From positions 2,067,501 through 2,131,500 of the forward strand of contig JARHVA010002684.1 of NCBI GenBank assembly GCA_037957365.1: a stretch of 64,000 bases of DNA. Direction: 5' to 3'. This document shows positions 13,331 to 24,504 of the stretch, in pieces. The notes below the pieces were generated by a model, which did not search any database, was not told the origin of the DNA, and saw only the letters and a list, made by a program, of their open reading frames with translations. The position numbers were made by a program, and so were the translations under genes. The first letter of the stretch is position 1. The number at the start of each line of letters is the position of its first letter. The DNA comes from Torreya grandis. Its lineage: Eukaryota > Streptophyta > Pinopsida > Cupressales > Taxaceae.

Positions 13331-13696
13331 AGAGTTAATAGAGATTAGCAGGCACTCTTTAAATTTAAATTGAGATGATGGGATAGGTCTTGACCCAACT
13401 TGGAGACCGATCATTAAGAAGTTGAAAAATGTTACACTTAATGTTGAATGGTCTTCCCCTTGTGCTCTATCTTTATTAATATCTTTTGATCTTTAAACTT
13501 GTGTATATGTTTTAATCATATTACCCCTCTCATATTTTAGATTTGAACCAAAAACTTTTTCACTTAAAATTTATAGCATAGACTTTATCTGGTCTACTCT
13601 CCCCCTTCACAGATCATAGGTATGCCATTTCTTGTCACTTTTAGACCATTTATCTTTAAAATGTTTATATGCATTTAATTATTTTCTTCCCATTCA

Positions 13697-13886
13697 AAAT
13701 CTCAGTGCATCTTGTAAATATTCAAAAGGAAGTTGGGTCTAAAGTTCTAATTATTTTTTTATGTATTTTCCTAAGGATGAATCATGGAGAGTGATTCAAA
13801 ATGTGTTGATCAAAAACTATGCACATAGTTATACCCATAAATCATCTTGCTCATTCATATGGACTGTGAAAACATCGAAACTCTTA
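13697..13886 (+). repeat. Internal PLE terminal repeat shared by copies A and B
   Basis: Direct match to about 17215-17364 and inverted match to 12060-12247. Homology between the A and B tails in fact begins further left, in the 3' coding and untranslated region near 13250, so this marks only the part also present in the inverted arm. It serves as the 3' end of A and the 5' end of B. Confidence 0.8.
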
Positions 13887-13889
13887 TTT

Positions 13890-15490
13890 TTACCCTACAT
13901 GGGAGGGAGACATATGCAAAATCTAAGCTTTTGGAGAAGCTAAAAAAAAATTGGCAAAAAGAACTATGGACCTAGACTTTCTAAAGTGATGCAAAGATAA
14001 AAAGGTTTTTCCTGCATTTGTTTCATCTAAGCATGCCTTGTACAATAAGAATAAAAAACTATTTTTGAAAAAACAAGTCTTTCTTTATTACATAGCACCA
14101 TCCATAGGATGCAAGCTCATTTAGATAATATCTCTATCACTTTGTTTAAACTTCACGTGAAACTATCTAAGGTTTTGTGCATAGATCTATGGTGTTGGTT
14201 TGATTATTTATCCTTTACTAGCTCAGTGGGAATGAGACTTAGAGTAGAGAAGATTCAAAAAAGGAAGTTCAGATATCTTTGGTGGAAGAAGTTTAATCAT
14301 TGGGATCAGGAGCATTTGTGGAGACATAATTCTTAGTCATCCCATTAGTCTCCTATTCCTATAAACTTAGAAATTTTAGTATATCATAGGGATAGCCATC
14401 ATATTTCAAACCCTCAAGGGAGTATTCTGACCTCACATCTCCCCATATCACACCACTCAAATACACCTACAAGAATATAATACACGATAAGTGTAATGAA
14501 TGAAAGTTTTTAGAATACTAAGCATTCTAATCATATCAAGGCACTTGGAGCAATGAATGCAAATTTAGTTCAGGTCTATTCTACCAATCCCATCAAATAT
14601 GCTCAGCTAGATCTTTTGTCACTTAGGTGGGTACATGTTTAGATAAGTACATCATTTCCTCTCTCATTGATGAGGTTTGGAAAAAGATATTAATTACCAA
14701 TAACCATTGCAATCTTATCTCTTCCATCATGCCATGAGATGGCTTGGTTGGACCTACGTACTGCAATATACACTTGGAGAAACAAATAGATGAGATACCA
14801 TAGAAAGTGGTGGAGTCATGGTCCAATATCCAATTGATATCACCAATGTATAAAGTAAATTCTAAGGATAATCTACATAAAATGGTAACATCCTGACCAT
14901 CAATAAGCTCTAGACTTGGTCGGTAGTGTAGTAGCTTTCTTGGATATTGTGTTGATTTTTCTCATTATAATCTCTCCAGTACTGAATTGAGTGATGTATT
15001 CATAATTGAGGATCAAAATGATACTACTAGGCATTCTAACAATAACTCTCTTGTTGTTAATACTAATAACCATGTCTACACTAAGATCAATTTAGAGGTC
15101 AACCACATCAACTCTCACTTCACTATTAAGCATAATAATAATAATCTCATGGTCAACAATAATCTTAAGAGCATGTTGCCTAACATCAACTCAATAAATT
15201 GGGAAGGCAAGCTTGTAGTGAATTTAATAGACATCCATATTAACCACCTTGATTTTAATGTGCTAAAAAAGGTTTAGGTTTTGAAATTTCTCCATGTTTT
15301 ATCCCACAAGAAGATTTTATTATCAGAATTGAGTAAGTGTTTAAATCCCTTCCATTGGACATAGTAGAGGAGGTGAGGAAAGGCATTCTCAACCTCTAGC
15401 AAGGAATATAACCAAAGAGGAATGGACGGCTCTAAAATATTTAAACGATAACCATAACATTGTCATTATTAAAGTAGATAAATGTAATGC
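13890..15490 (+). pseudogene. PLE copy B, N-terminal region (decayed)
   Basis: Between the shared terminal repeat and the RT core lie fragments reading like the N-terminal part of PLE proteins. One near 13930-14060 has KLKKNWQKELWTLDFL- and FPAFVSSKHALYNK-like runs in shifting frames. Another near 14987-15275 is an Asn-rich open stretch leading to HLDFNVLKK. A third before 15430 has SLPLDIVEEVRKGI- and NITKEEWTALKYLND-like runs. Frameshifts and stops separate them. The stretch 14100-14980 is not convincingly coding. Assignment rests on position and loose similarity. Confidence 0.55.
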
Positions 15491-15491
15491 A

Positions 15492-16755
15492 ATGGTAATT
15501 ATGTATAGAATAGAGTATGATGCAAAAATGGAATATCACCTTCTCAATAGTAGGAGTTACCATAAAATCACTTGCAACCTAGTTGTAAAAATTTCCAGAC
15601 TTGTGATAAAAACCATTAAGGAATCTTCCTTAGATGAGGTGACTAAGAGGAGACTTATTCCTAACAAAGAGGTTACCCCTATAATATATGAGGCCCCAAA
15701 AATCCAAAAAATGAACATACCTCTCAGACCAATTATGGACACCTGTGACTCTCCTACCTATGAGCTTGTAGCTTTTTTAGCTTCAAAATCAAAACACTTA
15801 GTAGGGAAATTTTTTTCCTTTAGTCACAAGTCTACAAAATTTATCAATTTCATCAAAAATAAAAAAGTTAAGGATGATGAATTAATGGTTAACTTTGATG
15901 TAGTATCCCTTTACACAAAATTTTTGATTGGGGATGCCATTGATATAGTGCAGGCTTGCACTAATGAAGAAACAACTAAGTTAGTATCTCTTTGTCTTAG
16001 ATCCACATTCTTTTCCTTCAAAGGGGACATTTTTGAACAAACAAAAGGGATGGTGATGGGTTACCCTCTCTCTCCAATTGTAAAAAACTTGTATATGGAA
16101 AAACTCAAATGGAGAGATCTCCACACCTTTCACTTGAAACCTAAATGGTGGAAAAGGTATGTTGATGATAATAATGTATGCTAAAAACATGGTAGAGATT
16201 CCATAGAATATTTCCACACTCACCTAAATAATTTGGTTCCTAGCATTTAATTTACCAAGGAGGTTTAACATGAAGGCAACTTATTTTTATCGGATGTACT
16301 CTTGTCTCACAAGGAAGATGGTTCCCTTGCATGTAAAGTTTATCATAAAAGTACACACATAGACCTTTATCTAAATGCTACTTCTCATCATCACCCTACC
16401 CAAAAAGTAGGGATGTTGAAAACTCTTGCTACCAGGGCCTTTAGGGTTTGTGATGACTATAACCTAGAACAAGAATTAGACCATCTTGCAAACATTTTAA
16501 AGAAAAATGAATACAAAGGGAAGCAAATTTTGAGAGATTTAAAACAAACCAAAGAAGAGCACACCAAATAACACAATACTATCACCTACAAAGTAGAACA
16601 AATAGCCTTTCTTCTATACATTCAAGGGATTTCTAATAAACTTACTTGCATCTTAAAACACTAAAACATTTCCACCACCTTCATACTTGTGAACAAACCT
16701 AGGGAATCATTAAAAGTAGTCAAAGACTAGATTGAACCATTGTATAGAAGTGGAA
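15492..16755 (+). pseudogene. PLE copy B: reverse transcriptase, GIY-YIG deleted
   Basis: Open for 230 codons (15492-16184), then in the same frame through stops to about 16750, including an open stretch at 16302-16571. Visible RT features are PKIQKMNIPLRPIMD near 15694, FDVVSLYT at 15894-15917, GMVMGYPLSPI near 16050 and the catalytic YVDD at 16158-16169, all of Penelope type. Downstream, sequence equivalent to copy A 13117-13244 (about 128 bases, the whole GIY-YIG core) is missing, and the flanks join at 16754. The A and B coding tails are close enough to align by eye. B could not have nicked DNA itself after the deletion, though stops elsewhere may be older. Confidence 0.88.
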
Positions 16756-17214
16756 CATTCCCACAAAACCAAACATTCTATTTGTATTGATAAAACAAAA
16801 GTTCTTACAGTAGAAAACCATTATTAAAAATGCAAGTTAAGAGAGTCAATAGAGATTGGTAGGCACTCTCAAAATTTAAATCAAGATGATGGGATATGTC
16901 TTAACCCAACTTTGAGAGCAATCATAAACAAGTTAAAAAATGTTATCACTTAATATTGGATGGTCTTCCCCATGTGCTCTATCTCTATTAATATTTTTTT
17001 ATCTTTAAACTTATATATCCCATTTAATCATCTTACCCCTCTCATCTTTTAGCTTTGAACCAAAAACTTTTTCACTTAAAATTTGTAGCATATATTTTGT
17101 CTAGTCTACTCTCCCCCTTCACAGATCATAGGTATGTCATTGCTTGTAACTTTTAGACCATTTCTCTTGGCAACATTCATAGGCATTTAATTATTTTCTT
17201 CCCTTTTAAAATCA

Positions 17215-17364
17215 TAGTGTATCTTGGAAATATTCAAAAGGAAGTTGGGTATGAAGTTCTAATTATTTTCTTGTGTATTTTGTTGAGGATGAATCATGGA
17301 GAGTGATTTGAAATGCATAGATAAAAAACTATGCACACAGTTATACCCAAAAATCATCTTGCTC
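17215..17364 (+). repeat. 3' terminal repeat of PLE copy B
   Basis: Direct match to about 13697-13851, ending at gcaagatgat's complement (aaatcatcttgctc). The 12-bp target duplication follows immediately. Confidence 0.85.
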
Positions 17365-17376
17365 ACTCACACTTAG
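17365..17376. repeat. 12-bp target site duplication of the PLE cluster (right)
   Basis: actcacacttag, identical to 12048-12059. Confidence 0.85.
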
Positions 17377-19631
17377 ATTACATACTCTTAAGAGTGTTTT
17401 GTTTTATAAATTTTCTTATAAAATTGCTTATTTTCTCAAAATTATTGATGAGTATATGCTCTTCCCCCATTCCCTTTAGGAAACTTAGGTGACCAAAAGT
17501 GCCCTTTATTTGCATTTGTGACTTGTCCAAAGGCATTAAAAGAATGTCATTAAGGATCTCCTCAAATATGTATGGTTTGGGTGATCTAAACACAACCCTA
17601 AAGTATTTTAACTTGTATTTTATTTTTATGTATTTTGGTTTGTGAGAGGGATCTCACTTCTCCCTCATAAGTTATTTAGGGGTGTGTTGACCTTGGGTTT
17701 CATATCCCAACATTGTACCAAACCTGTTCTATGATAAGGTATATAAATTAGGGCACAAATACTACAATTGATAGGGGTCTCAGAGGCTAGCCTTTTTGAT
17801 CACAATGAAAACTTGTGTCAGGTCTAGCTAATTAGGGGATTCTGCTAATAAGCATATGGATGTAATCATTATGAAAAGGAATAGACCCTTGCATAGTAAG
17901 TTAGTCAGTATGAACTCAATTAATGTGATTGCATCTCTAATTTTAACCACACTTGAGACCATATAGAAATACACAAAAATTGATAGATTTAGACAATCTC
18001 ACTTTCCAAGGAAATATTATTGATGTAGGGAAAGTATCCCAAAGTTTCATGTCAATATACAATCTATTGAGAGAATGGGGGTTTAAAAACCCTACATATT
18101 AATGATCTTTTATTTTTGGATTAATAATTAAAATCCTCTCAAGAGCATGTATATAGACAAAATTTAATAATATGATGCAACCTTATCAGTTTTAGGATTT
18201 ATGATGTTACACTTAGGTGTTTGTGTCAGTTTATCCTTTCTTGCATGGTTTTTAGTCTACAACTATCTATTTTCCTTCCCATGTCAAAATTAGTCTTTTT
18301 TATACATCAATACTTTATTTGAGGAGGAATTACACTATCCATTTGACACCATACCTTTGTCTTAATATATTCACAAAAAAAATTCATGTGTGTGTCACTT
18401 GGTTAACAAGGGTAACATTACGCTGCCCAATTCTTTCCAAGTTATGTGACTTTGAGTCTTGAATAAAACCATTGATCACATTTTTAGAGCATGATAGTGT
18501 CATTACACTACTTGAATCATTTCAATACTTGTTTGCCTTGTGTCTTCATTCCAATTTCAAAGTTTGAAACCACATGTACCTTTTAGATCTCTACCTAGTG
18601 TCATTATACTATTCATTCTTGTATAACTTGTTTGTTTACAAAATCCTAGATTTCCAAGTTGATTTTATTTATCCTTGATAAGTTAAAATCCAAACATTGA
18701 TTGATTTTTGCCTATGCCTTGTGTCATTTTGGCTTAGACATCAATCTTTACCTTTTGGGTTGTGTAACTTAGGTTAATTATTTATTCAATTTAAAAACTA
18801 TTATTTGTGCCTAGATTTGGGGGAAATAACTTATCTTCCATGTGCCTAGATTTTCATGCCTTATATCATTTGAAAAAGTTAATGTTTAAATACAAGTGCC
18901 TAATTTAAGATAAAGTGTTTCAGATTTATTGATTAAATCTCATAAATTATTTTTTTTAAGTCTAACTTTTGTGCCTTTTTCAAAATACTTAGCACATGCC
19001 TATTTTGAGCATAGCTTTTATGCATTATACAGAATATCTAGAAAATTTTATTTTCCTTAGATTGGACGTAGTTGGAATAATTTATACCTAGAGTTTTGCA
19101 TTTCAATCTTTACTTCATCCACTTGACCTTTTGTGTAAGGCATTTGATGTTAGATTGTTTCATACCAAGTTTTAACATATACCATTTTGTAGATACAACT
19201 CCACCCTTAGATCAAGTTAGACTATGTTTGGACCATTTGTCCTTTGGACATTATTTTTAGAGTTTGTATAACTCTAGGCCTTTTTTTGAAACATTTATCA
19301 TTGATTTATATATGTCTTGTTACACTCATAATAGATATATGTACAACCAATTTTATGATAACTTGTTCACAAAAATTGAATTTGATCAAGACCCCTATGG
19401 TGAATAAGTGGTTTGTGAGATGGATCCTTATCTTCCTTAAAATACCCAATATGGGGAAAAATCCAAGATCCTTAAGAGTAGTATATGATGATACCTTTTT
19501 TGGGTTGGTTAATGTATGATGTTCTCCCTTTCACCACTCATGATACTCGATCCCATACCCTTAACCCTCCTTAAAATTACATGAGCCACCAATTTCCACA
19601 TCATCTAAGGATTACCATACTATGCCTTCAT
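17377..19631 (+). other. Interior of element I, no gene recognised
   Basis: AT-rich sequence continuing element I after the PLE. Short open stretches (for example 19244-19519) show no domain I know and are crossed by stops on both sides. Confidence 0.5.
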
Positions 19632-19935
19632 CCTTTGGCTTGTGAAATCAACTAAGATTTATAGCACCTTACCATTTATATACCAAGACTTCATATTTTA
19701 GATTTTTTAAGAAACCAAAATTCATAATGCCCTACCATTTATATTATAGGACCTCATCCTTTAGCTTTTGCAAGTAAACAAGATCTGTAACGCCCTACCA
19801 TTTCTATATCAAGACCTCATATTTTTTCTTGTGCAAACAACAAATCTTCATAATGCCCTAAAATTTCTATTTCAGGTCCTCATCCTTTAGCTTTTGAAAG
19901 TAACCAAGATTTATAACACCCTACCATTACTATTA
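19632..19935 (+). repeat. Minisatellite, about 63-bp unit x5, in element I
   Basis: Units start at about 19632, 19694, 19758, 19821 and 19884. Each contains aagat/aaatt-tataa, then gccctaccattt, then a tatcaagacctcat-like end. Units 1, 3 and 5 begin cctttagctt while 2 and 4 begin atttt, giving an alternating two-unit (about 126-bp) pattern. Confidence 0.88.
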
Positions 19936-20164
19936 TATTCCCTTCCAAGTATAATAGCTCATTATCCCAACAAGGTTATGTACATATGACTAGATGGGTC
20001 ATAATTACTATCCTAGATCATAAACCAACCTTTGTTAAGCCTGTCACTATCTAACCATTAGCCATTATTCATCCATTTCTAACCATCTCCCACTTTAAAA
20101 AGCCTATGCCAATCATTAAACCACAACTGAGTCAGTCACCACCTCTCTAACTGAGCCAATCATT

Positions 20165-21630
20165 TAAAGAAAAAGATACATTTAAAACTAGTATTTTACA
20201 ACTAATTATAACCCAAGGCCAAGAGAGCCAACCTATCCATGATGTTTTTATTGAAACACCAATTTGTGATGAGTCAACTTATGATGAATCACCTTTTGAT
20301 CCTTTATCCATTGTCAAGGAGTCTCACTTTGACAATCTAGTCTTTATTGAGTCACTTATTAATGATTATAACCACTTGTGGGCAAATAATTATCTCAACC
20401 ATTGTCCTATTTTTAAAGAGCCTCTCCTTGACAAGCCAGTCTCTATGGAGTTATCTCTTAACCTTTTTACACTCATTGAGGAGTCTCATTTTGACAAACC
20501 AATCTCTGTAGATCCCATCATGCCATCACAAACTATTAATTATCCAAAACCAAACATTTAACAAGAATTATTATAGCAACATCCACACTAGATGAAGAAT
20601 CAACATTGAAGTTAGGTTTTATTCTTGAACCAAAATTAGATTTAGCATCAGAAGTAGAATTAACATCAATCTCAACATTGGATTTAGAGTCCCTTAAGTT
20701 GGAATCAACTTTAGAATCAAAATGCATTCATGATTTTTAAAAAATTACTTAATCATGCCTTTTAGACTAATTTGAATACATTTGTGATCTTTCCATGGGT
20801 TTTGAGGATGATTACTTCAACATTTACATAAGTTATCCTAGTATCTTCTATGAGTATAGTGTTGCCACTTTTCATTACATTACCATTACATATGCTATTA
20901 TATTGACCTTACACCTCCCACAAGTGTCAATTAGGAAAAAAAAATACACCTTATTGAAACACATCCATGATGACATATTAGTTGAGGAATATCAATGGGA
21001 CCAAGACCATAGTCATGTAGAAGAATAAAAATCTCCTAGTGAAATCTTTTTGAAGGCACTAGGAGATAATTAAAGTCCAAACTCAACATCTTCTAGTGAA
21101 ACATTGTTTAAGGTGGAACTAGAAGATAATCAAAGCCAAAATTTAATGTTCCTTAGTGAAACCTTCTCAGAGCCATTAAGAAGGGAAAATTAAAACAACT
21201 TCATTGGTGAAAACCTCAACAAGGTGCCAATAGCTAAGCACAATAGTTATTTATTTCCCAATGAATACATTATTAAAGATAAAATCAATACACCTTCCAC
21301 TCTACAACATAATTATATGGTAGCTACTCTCAGGCCCAAATAATAGAAAAATCTAATGGTCCTATCGAGAGCATATTTAGAAGTCTCTGGCCCTATCATA
21401 ACCAAAATTATATTAAATCCATAATCAACAACATTATGTGTGCGTAAAAATCCCAATGTTCATTTGTTTCCTAATTTATTTGGACAACACTTTAGGCAAT
21501 GATCTGGGCAACAATTTAGGGGACAATTCAAGTGATGGTCCTACCCCAATTTGTGGTAGAACTTTTGGGAGCCATAACTTTTACATCATAGCTCCGTCTG
21601 ACTCCCCATTTGAACCATTGGAAAGATAAG
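20165..21630 (+). pseudogene. Decayed acidic, repetitive reading frame in element I (unknown)
   Basis: I do not recognise this protein. 20165-20558 is open for about 130 codons and repeats the short motif ESHFD-(N/K)-(L/P), with neighbours such as EPLLDKPVS and EESHFDKPISVDP. After a frame change, 20575-20740 encodes ESTL/LESL/LESTLESK-type acidic repeats, then continues through MGFEDDY (20795) to about 21320 with only a few TAA stops. This last part holds three imperfect repeats built on SSSETLFK-ELEDNQS. 21438-21629 is another open piece. The clustering of open frames, low stop density and amino-acid repeats argue for a real former protein of about 480 residues, rich in Glu, Ser, Asp and Leu. 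It lies between the minisatellite and the 3' LTR. It might be a gag-like or accessory product, but no motif shows this. Confidence 0.5.
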
Positions 21631-24490
21631 AATGAGGGGAACACTGTGAGATGGAATAATATTTTCTCAATGGGTTTTGACTCCTAAAAACTAAATGGAA
21701 GTTCCCTAAATTTCAATTTTAGTAGTGTAGTCTAAAAATAGTAAGTTTCTAAAAATAGTAATTTTTTGAATTTTGTAATATTGTAAATCGTGGAAGTCAA
21801 ACCACTTCATCTCCATCAATATTGGTGACCTTATACATCCTCCTCCTACCTTAAAAGTATGTATAAAAATATATGTATCCCAAAAATGCAATCATACATC
21901 TCTTCCCAAAGATAGGCATATGTTGTATCTACAATTTTGAGCAATAAAACATCTCTTCTCAGAGATAGCATTATTATTTGTGTGTTCTTGAAATATTCTT
22001 CAACTAAGATTTTTGAGTTTTGGATCACTAACCATTATAAATTCCATTATCATACACATTTACATTGCCACATCATACCTATCAACATATATTTATCCAT
22101 ATTTACCATCCCTAGCCACACTTTCCTTTATAGAGGTTACTAAGACATCTTGTCTTGATGTTTGAAAGAAATATAATCAATGACCAACAAAGATAACAAA
22201 AAAATTATTGGAGTCCAAATTTGTATCAATTTATTAATAGAGAATCTATTCAAAAGAGGTGTGGGCTAGTAATTTACATGATTGACTATTCTGGTTGTAA
22301 TATATGTTGATCAGGACATGCATCTCCACCTCAAAAAGAATAATAGAAACATTTTCCATTTACTTTACCATTTTGATTTTTCATTTATCTTATCATTTCC
22401 ATTTGTCATTTCATTTTCCATTTGCCTTACCATTGTTTCATACCATGTCATTTACCTTACCTTATCACTTGGGGCAAACACTCTTACCATTATAAGATCA
22501 CCATTATTTAACAATGCCATATCATATACCATTTTAACATACCTTTATTATTGAAAAAATTCTATTTTTAGCTACCCTACCCAACCCTTTTGATCTGGGT
22601 TTCTTTGGTTCTTCCCACTCATTATGTGAGGGGATTCCAATTTAGTTTCAACAATTTTAAAAATTCTATGTTTAAATGATAGTCTATGAAAGTAGTATGA
22701 CATTAGATATGTCAAGTTATCTTCTATTCATGTTTGACAGGTGTTTCTAATTTAACCATCTTTGGGAATATTAGTGTTCCACCTTGTGTTACTAATTATA
22801 ACTGCCTATGGGAAAATTAGTATCACTAACTTATGTCATTATTTCTTAATCATAAATACCTATGGGAAAATTAGGAACAACACCTTTACCATACATTGTT
22901 GCATCCCCTTGCCACTAATATTTTCATTTTCCTAAGTTTTCAAATTTTTTGTTACCCAGTTGAATCTCCTTGCCTTTTATGTGGGTAGAACTACTGTGAC
23001 TTGAGGTCCCAATGGGACTATGTAGGTCATGCCTGATTCACATTGACATCAATTCAATCCCTATTTTTCATACACTCTCATAATTTTGTGAGTGGTATCT
23101 TATCAATCTTTAATGAGTTAAGATACCCAAAAAATTCCAACATTTTTTAGAACATTTCCAAAATTCCAAAAACATTTGTTCTATTTAAACCTAGCTATTC
23201 ATCCTCGATCCTCCCTACTGGTGCAAATCCAATTTTTGTTCTAAACTATTTTAGTGCAATTAGGGGTGTGACCTTCCTTTTGAATGTATCTTTACTTAGG
23301 GTAAGCACCTATTTATCCTTCCATTGAGCTGTCATGCATAGATTTTGACTTGGTTAATGATAGAATGCTTTTTGTTGCTTTTTCTTTTTAAAATTTTTGT
23401 GTGTTTATTTGCTTGTTTATTATTTATTTGTTTACCTATTTATTTGATTTCATTATTGTTCCTTGACTCAGTCTATGTGAATTCATTGGGTGATTCCTTA
23501 TGCATTATTCTTGAGTTTATCGATATTCATATGTCAACATCATCATCATCATCATTATTTTTATCATTGGTGTAATATTTTCAATTGTTTATTGGATTGA
23601 TAGTCAGTCCTTATGCATATTTTAAATATGTTATCATGTTATTTTATATCATGATGTCTACTATCACATGTTACAATAAAAATTAACTTGAGAATTATTA
23701 CAATCAATGGAGTTGTAGAAGTTTCTCTTGGTTAACCTTGGAGAATCCTCCCACCTTCCTTGATCAAATCAATCCCTTGACCATTCTAGTTGTATCAATG
23801 TTAATAAGGATGAGCATCTCTAAATTGGTAGGTACAATTGAATCATTCACATTGATCAATTATTTATTCTTTAAATCATCTCTTTCATCATTTTTTACAT
23901 CTTTGTGTGCCTAGTTATTTATGACTTATTTAGTCATTAGACCATCACATCTCCATTTATTCTCACTCATCTTTAATTTGTATGATAGGTTATAAACTTA
24001 ATTTATGCTTGTTAATCTACCCTACTGGGGCATAATCAAATATCATTATTCAAGCCATGCCATCTTAATGATTATAAATACCTATGGGTAGATCATTATT
24101 TTGACTCATCATCCCTTACTAGGGCATATGTTGTTGACAATGATTATAATCACCTTTGGGAAAATTAGTGTCTTAACTTGTGTCTCAACCTTTATTAATG
24201 ATTATAACCACCTATGGTCAAATAGGTACTTATTTTTAAATCAATGCACGCAAGCATTAACTTGATTAGATTAATCTCACCCATGGGTTAATTTCATTCT
24301 TCTACTTACATATTTTTGAGGGACCATCCATCAATTTTATGTGTTGGCCATTCCCTCAAGGGGGCATCATTATAGGCTTCTTAAACATTGTTTAGAGCTT
24401 CTTCTTCAATCATTTTCTTCTTTCATTCTTAACAGTCTATTTTATTCTTTGAAAAGATGTTACTATGCCTATAGCTTGAATTATCTTCCC
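21631..24490 (+). other. Interior of element I, 3' part; scattered short repeats
   Basis: No gene seen. Copies of a motif like aatgattataaccacctatggg lie at about 22792, 22848, 24067, 24139 and 24197, with one more inside the reading frame at 20361. The stretch 22350-22450 is a CATTT/TTTACC-rich low-complexity run whose hydrophobic open frames are compositional. Confidence 0.6.
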
Positions 24491-24504
24491 AAATAGGGGC
24501 AAAC
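24491..24504 (+). other. Polypurine-like tract of element I
   Basis: aaataggggcaaac directly precedes the right LTR, giving plus polarity. Confidence 0.55.

Larger units (their letters stand above)
12060..17364 (+). mobile_element. Penelope-like retroelement cluster (inverted repeat arm + truncated copy A + longer copy B)
   Basis: The unit is bounded by a 12-bp direct duplication. From left to right it holds an inverted terminal-repeat fragment (12060-12247), a 5'-truncated RT/GIY-YIG copy A, a terminal repeat, a longer copy B, and the terminal repeat again. RT motifs are of the Penelope type: PK-x-K...RPI, FDVVSLYT, MGxPLSP and F/YVDD, followed in A by GVY...YIG...R of the GIY-YIG endonuclease. 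Tandem and inverted terminal repeats with 5' truncation and variable-length target duplications are known features of these elements. Both copies are dead because of in-frame stops. It is nested in element I. Confidence 0.88.

Noticed and set aside
13400..13890. Hammerhead ribozyme in the PLE terminal repeat, as known for other Penelope elements
   Set aside because: I looked for CTGATGA...GAAA cores on both strands and found no arrangement that pairs convincingly.
22282..22554. Overlapping hydrophobic open frames that could suggest a membrane protein
   Set aside because: They arise from a CATTT/TTTACC low-complexity run, with no start context or conserved motif.
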